Shown here: in pieces, positions 27,426 through 34,923 of the stretch
Numbering within the stretch: position 1 is the first letter of the stretch
Layout of the letters: every line of letters starts with the position of its first letter
Origin: Hydrogenovibrio thermophilus
GTDB lineage: Bacteria > Pseudomonadota > Gammaproteobacteria > Thiomicrospirales > Thiomicrospiraceae
Assembly: GCF_004028275.1 (NCBI RefSeq)
Contig: NZ_CP035033.1
Span: 1,798,001 to 1,862,000, forward strand
Direction: 5' to 3'
DNA length: 64,000 nt
Notes under the pieces: generated by a model
The model's input: only the letters and a program-made list of their open reading frames with translations
Told to the model about the DNA's origin: nothing
Database searches by the model: none
Translations under genes and position numbers: made by a program

Positions 27426-27486
27426 CAAAGCATTCTAAGGTAATCCTAAGACTCACATATAACATAAAACAGCAGCGTCCGATGAT

Positions 27487-28608
27487 ATGAACACACCCGA
27501 TTCCGCCGCGAACACCGCCAAACCTTACGCGCAAGCGCCCTTCAACACGCGTCGCATTGAACGCCTCTCCCTGGTCACAGATGCCTGGCAACCGCAAGTG
27601 AACGGCGTGGTCACCACCCTGTCGCAACTGGTCGCCCACCTTCGCCAGCAAGGCATAGAAGTCGACGTCATCCACCCCAACGATTACGATTGCGTGCCCT
27701 TACCGACCTACCCGGAAATTCCGTTGGTTTGGCGTGCGCGCGGATTGGAAAAACGCCTGCTAGACTTCCAACCCAATGCCATCCACATCGCCACCGAAGG
27801 CGCTTTAGGCTGGAAGGCACGCCGCATTGCGCGCAAACACGGTTTGCCTTTTACCACGGCGTATCACACCAAGTACCCGGAATACATTCACGAACGCTTT
27901 CCGGTGCCGACGGACTGGGTGTATAACATCATGCGCCGCTTTCACACCCCGGCGCAAAACACGTTTGTTCCGGGCGAATCCATTTTAACGGAGTTACAAA
28001 ACCGTCATTTTCAACACGTAGTGCTGATGACGCGCGGCGTGGATACCGACATTTTCAACCCAACCCGCGCCCGGCCTTCCAAAGACGACACACCGATGTA
28101 CCTCTACGTCGGACGCATCGCGCCGGAAAAAAACCTCGCCGCTTTTTTGGATTTAGAGTTGCCCGGCCGCAAGGTGGTGGTCGGCAAAGGGCCGGACTTG
28201 GAAAAACTCCAACAGACCTACCCCGACGTTGATTTTACCGGCCCCAAATACGGCACCGAACTGGCGGAATACTACGCTTCGGCCACGGTGTTTGTGTTCC
28301 CCTCCCTGACCGATACCTTCGGCGTGGTCAATCTGGAAGCTATTGCGTGCGGCACGCCGGTGGCGGCCTTTCCGGTCACCGGCCCCAAAGACATCATTAC
28401 CGAAGGCGTCAACGGCGTGCTAAGCTGGGATTTGAAAACGGCCATCGAGCAAGCCGTGCAACTGAAGCAAGATCCAAACAAAATCGCACAATCCATTCCA
28501 CAATACACCTGGCAAGGTGCCGCACAACAATTTGTCGACCATCTGGCGTTCATTGAACAGGTCAATTCCCGCCGCCAACCGGCAGACAAGACCGTTAAAA
28601 TCTCTTAA
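27487..28608 (+). CDS. GT4 glycosyltransferase, likely glycolipid synthase (Agt-like)
   Basis: The 373-residue protein is a GT-B enzyme of family GT4. The N-terminal half has LVTDAWQPQVNGVVTTLSQL (about residues 22-41) and FQPNAIHIATEGALGWKARR (about 96-115); the C-terminal donor domain has LYVGRIAPEKNLAAFLDL near 210 and the FPSLTDTFGVVNLEAIACGTPVAAF nucleotide-sugar motif (E-x7-E) near 278. The pattern is that of the glycosyltransferases that accompany PlcP in marine and soil bacteria (Agt type), which add glucose or glucuronic acid to diacylglycerol. It is divergent from plcP. The sugar and the acceptor cannot be read from sequence. Confidence 0.82.
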   Translation: MNTPDSAANTAKPYAQAPFNTRRIERLSLVTDAWQPQVNGVVTTLSQLVAHLRQQGIEVDVIHPNDYDCVPLPTYPEIPLVWRARGLEKRLLDFQPNAIHIATEGALGWKARRIARKHGLPFTTAYHTKYPEYIHERFPVPTDWVYNIMRRFHTPAQNTFVPGESILTELQNRHFQHVVLMTRGVDTDIFNPTRARPSKDDTPMYLYVGRIAPEKNLAAFLDLELPGRKVVVGKGPDLEKLQQTYPDVDFTGPKYGTELAEYYASATVFVFPSLTDTFGVVNLEAIACGTPVAAFPVTGPKDIITEGVNGVLSWDLKTAIEQAVQLKQDPNKIAQSIPQYTWQGAAQQFVDHLAFIEQVNSRRQPADKTVKIS

Positions 28609-28654
28609 AATACCGATAAGCTGTTACACAAAACCGTTTATCGAGGGAAATACC

Positions 28655-28981
28655 GTGCCGAAAAATAAAGCTTTATTGTTATTGGTCATCGCCTGGTTGA
28701 TGGGCTTGATCGGTCTTGTGATGGGGTTGGTATTCGATTCTTTATGGTTTGCCCGCTTCGGCAGTTTGGTGGTGCTGTTTTCCGTGATGAGCGAATTCAG
28801 CTTGCTTCAGGTGGAGTTGCGGACCCTTTACGGCCGCTTGGACCAAATCGATGCGGAAGACGACATTCCCGACCTCAGTCCCTCGAAATGGCACCGTAAA
28901 AAATTCCGCATGACCCATGTCACCATCATTATCGGCACCCTGATCTGGGGCTTCGGCGATTTAATGCTGCCACCATATTGA
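28655..28981 (+). CDS. Small membrane protein in the glycolipid gene cluster
   Basis: The 108-residue product begins at GTG 28655, which has GAGGG 7 bases upstream. It has two adjacent N-terminal membrane helices (about residues 6-26 and 30-50), a cytoplasmic charged loop (LRTLYGRLDQIDAEDDIPDLSPSKWHRKKFR) and a third membrane segment near the C-terminus (about 88-104, ending MLPPY). I know no family. Its place 46 bases after a glycosyltransferase and before a second one suggests a role with membrane lipids or with the envelope under the same condition. Confidence 0.75.
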   Translation: MPKNKALLLLVIAWLMGLIGLVMGLVFDSLWFARFGSLVVLFSVMSEFSLLQVELRTLYGRLDQIDAEDDIPDLSPSKWHRKKFRMTHVTIIIGTLIWGFGDLMLPPY

Positions 28982-29009
28982 ATCACGCCTCACGTCCCCA
29001 TCGAATCCT

Positions 29010-29035
29010 AAAATCTGCCAGGCCTGGCGGGTTTT
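29010..29035 (+). terminator. Terminator-like hairpin on CCAGGCCTGG
   Basis: The decamer at 29018-29027 is the core of a stem whose arms 29010-29022 and 29023-29035 pair fully as RNA if G-U pairs are allowed; four T follow the G run. It ends the transcript of the first glycosyltransferase and the small membrane protein. Confidence 0.55.
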
Positions 29036-29061
29036 ACAAGAAAAACCACCGTCACATCAAA

Positions 29062-29090
29062 CCGTCATAAAGGCTTCAATAAGCTGTCAT
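29062..29090 (+). promoter_or_regulatory. PhoB-box-like triple repeat upstream of the second glycosyltransferase
   Basis: CCGTCAT, GCTTCAA and CTGTCAT follow with four-base spacers AAAG and TAAG, so the cores start exactly 11 bases apart (29064, 29075, 29086). The last unit is a perfect CTGTCAT. The array points toward the gene at 29156, 65 bases downstream; TAAAAT at 29113-29118 may serve as the -10 element. Confidence 0.75.
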
Positions 29091-29155
29091 CCTACGGTGA
29101 GCACCCCCTTTTTAAAATAAAACCTTTCATCCAAACAAAACCATAAGGAACAACG

Positions 29156-30307
29156 ATGAAGGTCTGCCTTTTTACCGATACGCTCGGAGATTTAAACGGC
29201 GTCTCGCGCTTTATTCAAGACATGGGCGAACAAGCCGCACAGCACTCCGACGAAGACTTTGACCTGCAAATCGTCACCGCCACCGCCAAACCCATTCCCG
29301 ATACGCCCTACATCCATAACCTGCCCTGCCGTTTTCGCCTACCGATGCCGTTTTATCAGGAGTTGGATTTGGTGTATCCGAATACCCGCGCCATCCGCCA
29401 TTTTCTGGAAAGCTATCAACCGGACCATGTCCACATCTCCACCCCCGGTCCATTCGGATGGGCGGCCAAACGTCAGGCGGAAAAGCTGGGATTACCCTTA
29501 TTCGGTACTTACCACACCGACTTTCCGGCCTATCTATACGACCTGACCCGTTCCCATTGGGTGAAAAAACAAACCGACAACACCATGGCCAAATTCTACC
29601 GTGCCTTCCAGCATGTTTTTTCGCGATCGGATGCCTATCTCGGCATTATGCAGCAGGATTTGAAATTGCCGAGAGAACGCATTTCCACGCTGTTCCCCGG
29701 CACCAATCTGGCTAAATTCCACCCCAAACACCAACGCCGCCAGGTCTGGTCGGATTTCGACTTGGAGCCACAGCGCTTAAAGGTGTTGTATGTCGGCCGA
29801 ATCAATATCGAAAAGAACGTGCCGTTTCTGCTGGAGACCTGGCAAGCGTTGTTGGCGGAATATCCCGATCTTCCGGCCGACTTGATTCTGGTTGGCGAAG
29901 GCCGTTTCCGCAAGTGGGCGCCGAAAATGAAACCGCATCACATCCATTTCCTCGGCCCGATTCGCGATGCCCAAACGCTTTCCGAACTCTATGCCTCCTC
30001 GGATTTATTCGTCTTTCCATCCGTTACCGACACCTTGGGGCAGGTCATTATGGAAGCGCAGGCCAGCGGCTTGGGCTGCTTGGTTTCGAATGTCGGCGGC
30101 CCGCAAACGCTGATCGACCCGAACCAAACCGGTCAAGTGCTTGAAGCCAACCACTTGGACACCTGGAAAAACGCCTTGCACGAAGCTTTGACGAAGGATG
30201 ACATTCGCCGTCAATGGGCACAGAATAGTCGACCGAATATCGAGCAATATGATATTGTTAAATCTTTCCGACAATTTCGAGCGACACACCTGACAAGCGA
30301 GGCCTGA
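29156..30307 (+). CDS. GT4 glycosyltransferase, second of the cluster
   Basis: The 383-residue protein is again a two-domain GT-B enzyme: acceptor half with CLFTDTLGDLNGVSRFIQDM and DHVHISTPGPFGWAAKRQAEKLG (about 85-107), then donor half with KVLYVGRINIEKNVPFLLE near 210, LVGEGRFR and FPSVTDTLGQVIMEAQASGLGCLVS (E-x7-E type) near 288. It is only distantly like the first glycosyltransferase, so the two probably add different sugars or act in sequence. A Pho-box-like array stands upstream and AAGGA precedes the ATG. The EamA transporter gene follows 37 bases later. Confidence 0.82.
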   Translation: MKVCLFTDTLGDLNGVSRFIQDMGEQAAQHSDEDFDLQIVTATAKPIPDTPYIHNLPCRFRLPMPFYQELDLVYPNTRAIRHFLESYQPDHVHISTPGPFGWAAKRQAEKLGLPLFGTYHTDFPAYLYDLTRSHWVKKQTDNTMAKFYRAFQHVFSRSDAYLGIMQQDLKLPRERISTLFPGTNLAKFHPKHQRRQVWSDFDLEPQRLKVLYVGRINIEKNVPFLLETWQALLAEYPDLPADLILVGEGRFRKWAPKMKPHHIHFLGPIRDAQTLSELYASSDLFVFPSVTDTLGQVIMEAQASGLGCLVSNVGGPQTLIDPNQTGQVLEANHLDTWKNALHEALTKDDIRRQWAQNSRPNIEQYDIVKSFRQFRATHLTSEA

Positions 30308-30344
30308 TACCGAGCCGAGCTTACAGCACTTTAACCGAACGACT

Positions 30345-31250
30345 ATGCCCCGACCGTTAAAATCCTTGCAACACAAAAACCAACTGAAAGGCGAAGCCTA
30401 CAGTCTGGCGCTGTCCATTCTGGAAGCGCATTTTCCGATTTTCGCGTTTTTCACTGTCGTCGCGCTCGGTGCTTTGCATGCCTATTTTTACAGTTTGCTG
30501 GTGGCGACAGTGGTGCTCATCATCTGGTTTCTAGCGCGCGGCAAACGGCACGAACTCAAACGCACCGAGGCGTATAAAAACCTGGCGCTGACCAGCCTGT
30601 TTCTCACCACCCTGTTCGCATTGGTGTTTCTGGCGTTGCAAACCACCTCACCGAGCCATGTGGCCATTATTTTGTTCCTGCAAGTCTTGTTCAGCTACCT
30701 GTTTCTCGGCCGCCGCCCGGGCGAAACCCTGGACCGCACCCACCTGATCGGCGTCATACTCATGACCGGCGGGGCCATGATCGTGCTGTTCCCGGATAAA
30801 TTCACCCTGGTCCTCGGCGACGGTTTGGCTTTGCTGGCCGCGGCCATCGCGCCGATTGCCAATTTTTTCCAGAAACGCGCCCGCGCTCAGGTCTCTTCGG
30901 AAACCATCCTGATGACGCGCAGCCTCATCGCCCTGCCGTTCGTCTACCTTTTGGCCGTGACCTTCGAAACCACGCCCAGTTGGGAAGCGATTGAAGCGCA
31001 ATGGCTCTGGCTGTTCCTGACCGGTTTTCTGGTGTTTTTCATTTCGAAAATCTTCTGGGTGGAGGCCTTGCACCTTTTGCCCATCACCAAGGTGAATGCG
31101 CTGTTTGCTTTCTCGCCGCTGCTCACTTTGGTGTTGGCGTATTTTTACCTGAACGAAGTCCCGACCTGGTCGCAAATTCTCGGCGCTCTGCCCATTATTA
31201 TCGGTAGCTATTTCATTACTCAGAAGCCCAAACCGCAAACGCTTGGCTAA
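30345..31250 (+). CDS. EamA/DMT-family transporter
   Basis: The 301-residue inner-membrane protein has about ten hydrophobic helices arranged as two EamA repeats. The first ends in LIGVILMTGGAMIVLF (about 128-143) and the second in LGALPIIIGSYFITQK at the C-terminus. Members export amino acids, nucleotide sugars or metabolites; some flip lipid-linked sugars. The gene lies 37 bases after the second glycosyltransferase and is closed by a palindromic terminator, so it is probably part of the same transcript. Export or flipping of a glycolipid precursor is possible but not shown. Confidence 0.85.
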   Translation: MPRPLKSLQHKNQLKGEAYSLALSILEAHFPIFAFFTVVALGALHAYFYSLLVATVVLIIWFLARGKRHELKRTEAYKNLALTSLFLTTLFALVFLALQTTSPSHVAIILFLQVLFSYLFLGRRPGETLDRTHLIGVILMTGGAMIVLFPDKFTLVLGDGLALLAAAIAPIANFFQKRARAQVSSETILMTRSLIALPFVYLLAVTFETTPSWEAIEAQWLWLFLTGFLVFFISKIFWVEALHLLPITKVNALFAFSPLLTLVLAYFYLNEVPTWSQILGALPIIIGSYFITQKPKPQTLG

Positions 31251-31254
31251 TAAG

Positions 31255-31278
31255 AAAACAGCCAGGCCTGGCTGTTTT
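31255..31278 (+). terminator. Terminator built on CCAGGCCTGG after the EamA gene
   Basis: A perfect 24-bp palindrome with the decamer at 31262-31271, extended by AAAACAG/CTGTTTT and followed by one more T. It begins 4 bases after the stop codon. Confidence 0.8.
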
Positions 31279-31361
31279 TCGCTAAGTAGAAGTGCTACAC
31301 TTGCTATAAATGAATTTACCGTTAAAATAAGAATCATTATTACTTGAAAGAGATGCACCTT

Positions 31362-31928
31362 ATGAAAAAAACACTTTGGACATTATTGCTGGTTTTCGGT
31401 TTGAGCGGTTGCTCCACGGTTCAGGTCAGTGACGATTACGATACTGGCACGGATTTCAGTCAGCTGAAAACCTATGACTGGTTACCGGCTGGCGACCAGG
31501 TCAAACCCACCGCGGAAGAGTTCGAAAAGAAAAACCCGCTCATCGCGGAACGCATTCAAAAAGCCGTCTTGGCCAATATGAACGCCAAAGGTTATCAGTT
31601 CGTGTCCGAAAAACCGAATGCCTACATCACCTACCATGTCGGCGTCAGCTCTAAAATCCGTTCCACGCCGGTCACCACATCGATTGGCTTTGGTACCGGC
31701 TTTTACGGTGGCTACGGCGGTTTAGGCGTGCAAACCGGTTCCGATATCGAAGAGTATCAACAAGGTAAAGTGGTGTTGGACATTCTGGACAGCAACAAAA
31801 AATTGGTCTGGCGCGGCATCAGCACCTCGGATGTTGATCAACATGCCGACCCGAAAGAAATCACAGAACAGGTGAATGAAATCGTACAAAAGCTGCTGGC
31901 GCAATATCCGCCGAAAAAAGCCAAATAA
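31362..31928 (+). CDS. DUF4136 lipoprotein
   Basis: The 188-residue product starts at ATG 31362 (an in-frame TTG at 31344 contains the GAGA ribosome site and is not used). It carries a lipoprotein signal with lipobox LSGC at residues 13-16. The mature part has the DUF4136 layout: DDYDTGTDFSQLKTYDWLPAG, then RIQKAVLANMNAKGYQFVSEKPNAYITYHVG and a Gly/Tyr-rich loop FGTGFYGGYGGLGVQTG, ending in DPKEITEQVNEIVQKLLAQYPPK. Such proteins are anchored in the outer membrane and have no assigned function. The gene stands alone between two terminators. Confidence 0.88.
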   Translation: MKKTLWTLLLVFGLSGCSTVQVSDDYDTGTDFSQLKTYDWLPAGDQVKPTAEEFEKKNPLIAERIQKAVLANMNAKGYQFVSEKPNAYITYHVGVSSKIRSTPVTTSIGFGTGFYGGYGGLGVQTGSDIEEYQQGKVVLDILDSNKKLVWRGISTSDVDQHADPKEITEQVNEIVQKLLAQYPPKKAK

Positions 31929-31987
31929 GCAATAAGCCCTCACGCTTATTGCCAATAAAAAAGCCGTTCCAAGGAACGGCTTTTTTT
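31929..31987. terminator. Two adjacent hairpins between converging genes
   Basis: The first has arms GCAATAAGC (31929-31937) and GCTTATTGC (31944-31952). The second has arms AAGCCGTTCC and GGAACGGCTT flanked by A and T runs (31957-31987) and is a good terminator in both directions, serving the lipoprotein gene (plus) and ybiT (minus). Confidence 0.85.
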
Positions 31988-32029
31988 ATGCCAGACATTC
32001 AACGCCCGGCAATTGATACTGACCGAAGC

Positions 32030-33616
32030 TTATTCGTTTTCAGCCAGGTACGACTCGTAATCACCGTGATAGATTTCCACGCCATCCGGCTTCATCACCA
32101 TCAGGCGCGTGGCCAGAGAGGAAACAAATTCACGGTCATGGGAGACGAAAATGACCGTGCCTTCGAACTCTTCCAACGCTTGGTTCAAAGACTCGATGGA
32201 CTCCATGTCCAGGTGGTTGGTCGGTTCGTCCATAATCAGAATATTCGGTTTCTGCAACATCAGTTTACCGAACAGCATCCGCCCTTGCTCCCCTCCGGAC
32301 AGCACCTTCACCGACTTATCGATTTCCTTCTGGGAAAACAGCATTTTGCCCAATACCGAACGCACGGCCTGTTCATCGTCTTCCGGCTGCTTCCATTGCG
32401 ACATCCAGTCCAACAAATTCAAATCTTCTTCAAATTCGTGCGCATGATCCTGTGCATAGTAGCCAATCTGGTTGTTTTCCGACCACTTCACGGTACCGGA
32501 ATCGATATCGGTGTCGCCGACCAGCGTTTTCAGGAAAGTGGTTTTCCCGATGCCGTTCGGTCCGATGACCGCCATTTTTTCACCAGCTTCCAACATCAGG
32601 TTCAAGTCCTTGAAAATCGTCAGGTCATCGTAGGATTTAGTCAAATGCTCGATTTCCAATGCCAGGCGGAACAACTTCTTATCCTGCTCGAAACGGATGA
32701 ACGGATTCACCCGGCTGGACGGCTTCACCTCTTCCAGCTCGATTTTATCAATCTGCTTCAAGCGCGATGTGGCCTGCTTGGCTTTGGACGCGTTGGCCGA
32801 GAAGCGGCTGACAAAGGATTTCAGTTCATTGATTTGCGCTTTTTTCTTGGCGTTATCGGCCAGCAAACGCTCACGCGCCTGAGTGGACGCAAACATGTAT
32901 TGGTCGTAATTGCCCGGATAGACACGCAGCTCACCGTAGTCCAAATCCGCCATATGGGTACAGACCGAGTTCAGGAAGTGGCGGTCATGCGAGATGATGA
33001 TCATGGTGCTTTTACGTTCGTTCAGCACGCCTTCCAACCAACGGATGGTGTTGATGTCGAGGTTGTTGGTCGGTTCGTCCAGCAACAGGATGTCCGGATC
33101 GGCGAACAGCGCTTGCGCCAACAATACCCGTAGCTTCCAGCCCGGTGCGATTTCCGACATGGGCCCGAAATGTTGTTCCACCGGAATCTCCAAGCCCAAT
33201 AGCAATTCGCCGGCGCGGGATTCGGCGGTGTAACCGTCCATTTCGCCAAACGCCACTTCCAGGTCGGCGACTTTGATGCCGTCTTCTTCGGACATTTCCG
33301 GCAAGCTGTAAATGCGGTCGCGCTCTTGCTTGACCTCCCACAGCGCCGTATCCCCCATAATCACGGTATCGATTACGCTGAACTCTTCATACGCGAACTG
33401 GTCCTGACGCAGTTTCCCCAATACATCGTCCGGGTCGAGGCTGACATTCCCGCTGGTCGGTTCCAAGTCGCCCCCCAGAATTTTCATAAAGGTGGATTTC
33501 CCGCAGCCGTTGGCGCCGATCAAACCGTAACGATTTCCGTCGCCGAATTTGACGCTGATGTTTTCGAAAAGCGGCTTTTCGCCGAATTGCATGGTGATGT
33601 TCGCGGTTGAAATCAA
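32030..33616 (-). CDS. ybiT: ABC-F ATPase YbiT
   Basis: The 528-residue protein has two ABC cassettes in one chain and no membrane part: Walker [13 protein letters not shown] near residue 33 and GPNGIGKTT near 355, signature motifs (LSGGEQGRM in the second), Walker [18 protein letters not shown] and [13 protein letters not shown], and the linker between them ([20 protein letters not shown]). It is nearly the same length as E. coli YbiT and aligns over the whole chain. ABC-F proteins act on stalled or translating ribosomes at the E site. It is divergent from ldhA. An inverted repeat TTGTGGC/GCCACAA at 33687-33707 lies in its upstream region. Confidence 0.95.
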   Translation of the reverse strand: MISTANITMQFGEKPLFENISVKFGDGNRYGLIGANGCGKSTFMKILGGDLEPTSGNVSLDPDDVLGKLRQDQFAYEEFSVIDTVIMGDTALWEVKQERDRIYSLPEMSEEDGIKVADLEVAFGEMDGYTAESRAGELLLGLEIPVEQHFGPMSEIAPGWKLRVLLAQALFADPDILLLDEPTNNLDINTIRWLEGVLNERKSTMIIISHDRHFLNSVCTHMADLDYGELRVYPGNYDQYMFASTQARERLLADNAKKKAQINELKSFVSRFSANASKAKQATSRLKQIDKIELEEVKPSSRVNPFIRFEQDKKLFRLALEIEHLTKSYDDLTIFKDLNLMLEAGEKMAVIGPNGIGKTTFLKTLVGDTDIDSGTVKWSENNQIGYYAQDHAHEFEEDLNLLDWMSQWKQPEDDEQAVRSVLGKMLFSQKEIDKSVKVLSGGEQGRMLFGKLMLQKPNILIMDEPTNHLDMESIESLNQALEEFEGTVIFVSHDREFVSSLATRLMVMKPDGVEIYHGDYESYLAENE

Positions 33617-33686
33617 AATGGGTATCCTTTTGGGAAGCTGGAATCAAAAAATCGGCTTTCAAACCGAACGTAAAAAGAAGGCGCTA

Positions 33687-33707
33687 TTGTGGCATAAAAC
33701 GCCACAA
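33687..33707. repeat. Inverted repeat in the ybiT-ldhA intergenic region
   Basis: TTGTGGC (33687-33693) and GCCACAA (33701-33707) with a 7-base loop. It could be an operator or a leader hairpin of ybiT; a CCAGGCCTGG copy is 8 bases away at 33715-33724. Confidence 0.45.
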
Positions 33708-33714
33708 AAAACGA

Positions 33715-33724
33715 CCAGGCCTGG
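33715..33724. repeat. Intergenic copy of CCAGGCCTGG
   Basis: The exact decamer is flanked by AAAACGA and TGGTTTT, giving a 24-base palindrome with one mismatch pair. It lies between divergent genes, so it is not a terminator of either. Confidence 0.75.
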
Positions 33725-33762
33725 TGGTTTTCGATTGTTTTGCGTTGTTTTAAAAGGGTCAC

Positions 33763-33794
33763 TTGACAGCTCTAAAACCCCTTATGCTATAGTG
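33763..33794 (+). promoter_or_regulatory. Candidate promoter of ldhA
   Basis: A consensus TTGACA at 33763-33768 is followed 20 bases later by TATAGT (33789-33794) preceded by TG, an extended -10. The spacing is longer than ideal; the CTATAG in the same place gives 18. The ldhA start is 30 bases downstream. Confidence 0.5.
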
Positions 33795-33824
33795 GTTACT
33801 CATCCACTCAAATGGAACACCGCC

Positions 33825-34826
33825 ATGAAAGTCGCCTTTTTCAGCACCACCAAAACCGATAAAGCCCTCTTCGAAAAACTGTCTCCCGATTATCCGGTCG
33901 ATCTCGACTATTTCGACGTTCACCTCAATGAAAAGACCGTGCCTTTGGCGAAAGGTTATCGCGCGGTATGCGTGTTCGTCAACGACACCCTTTCTCGCCC
34001 GGTCATCGAACAATTGGCGGCCGGCGGCACCGAACTGATCGCATTACGCTGCGCCGGTTTCAATAACGTCGACCGTGACGCAGCTCGCGAACACAAACTC
34101 ACCGTCTTACGCGTGCCGGCCTATTCGCCGATGGCGGTGGCGGAACACGCTTTGGCGTTGATGATGAGTTTGAATCGCAAAACGTACCGCTCCTACATTC
34201 GGGTGCGTGATGGCAACTTCACCCTGGAAGGCTTACTCGGTTTCGATATGTTCCGTAAAACCGCCGGTATCATTGGCACCGGCCGTATCGGTCTGGAAAT
34301 GACCCGTATCCTCACCGGCATCGGCCTGAATGTTTTGGCGTACGACCCTTACCCGAACCCCAAAGTGGAAGAATACGGCGCCAAATACGTCGAACTGGAC
34401 GAGCTTTACCGCCAAAGTGATATCATCACCTTGCATGTACCGCTGATGCCGGAAACACACCACCTGATCGACGAAACCGCGCTGAGTAAAATGAAAGACG
34501 GTGTCATGCTGATTAACACCAGCCGTGGTGCCTTGACGGATGCCGATGCACTGGTGCAAGGTGTGAAAGACCGCAAAATCGGCTACCTAGGCATCGATGT
34601 CTACGAACAGGAAGAAAACCTGTTTTTCGAAGACCACTCCGAGGAAATCATCGACGACGATACCTTCGAACGTCTCGTGACTTTGCCGAATGTATTGATT
34701 ACCGCGCACCAGGCTTATTTCACCGCCGAAGCGTTGGATAACATCGGACAGACCACGCTCGAAAACATTCAGGATTTCGAACGCAATAACATCAACGAAA
34801 GCCGTTGCGTGTTATGTGAGCTGTAA
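33825..34826 (+). CDS. ldhA: D-lactate dehydrogenase, fermentative type
   Basis: LdhA reduces pyruvate to D-lactate with NADH. The 333-residue protein from ATG 33825 aligns with E. coli LdhA along its whole length: FVNDTLSRPVIEQL, LRCAGFNNVDRDAA, the Rossmann GTGRIGLEM, LINTSRGALTDADAL with the catalytic Arg, DVYEQEENLFFED and the catalytic His in LITAHQAYFTAEALDNI. The open frame begins far upstream (33549) inside the ybiT region; that extension is not coding. In an aerobic or autotrophic relative its role could be in fermenting reserve carbon when oxidant is short, consistent with a pyrophosphate-type phosphofructokinase in the same window, but that link is inference. Confidence 0.93.
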   Translation: MKVAFFSTTKTDKALFEKLSPDYPVDLDYFDVHLNEKTVPLAKGYRAVCVFVNDTLSRPVIEQLAAGGTELIALRCAGFNNVDRDAAREHKLTVLRVPAYSPMAVAEHALALMMSLNRKTYRSYIRVRDGNFTLEGLLGFDMFRKTAGIIGTGRIGLEMTRILTGIGLNVLAYDPYPNPKVEEYGAKYVELDELYRQSDIITLHVPLMPETHHLIDETALSKMKDGVMLINTSRGALTDADALVQGVKDRKIGYLGIDVYEQEENLFFEDHSEEIIDDDTFERLVTLPNVLITAHQAYFTAEALDNIGQTTLENIQDFERNNINESRCVLCEL

Positions 34827-34854
34827 TCCTCCGCAGTATATTTCTGATTTCCAT

Positions 34855-34893
34855 AAAAAAAGCCCCGGGCGACTGCCGGCCCGGGGCTTTTTT
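34855..34893. terminator. Strong bidirectional terminator between ldhA and htpG
   Basis: The arms AGCCCCGGGC and GCCCGGGGCT close an 8-base loop and are flanked by seven A and six T, so it serves both converging genes. Confidence 0.92.
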
Positions 34894-34923
34894 ATGTCTT
34901 TTCTAGCGAGGTTCTCGAACCAA

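Noticed and set aside
31949-33133. 394-codon plus-strand frame opposite ybiT
   Set aside because: It is a shadow of the ABC-F gene, which aligns along its full length with YbiT.
33549-33824. 92-residue extension of LdhA
   Set aside because: It overlaps the ybiT start region and the candidate promoter; the ATG at 33825 gives the exact family start.
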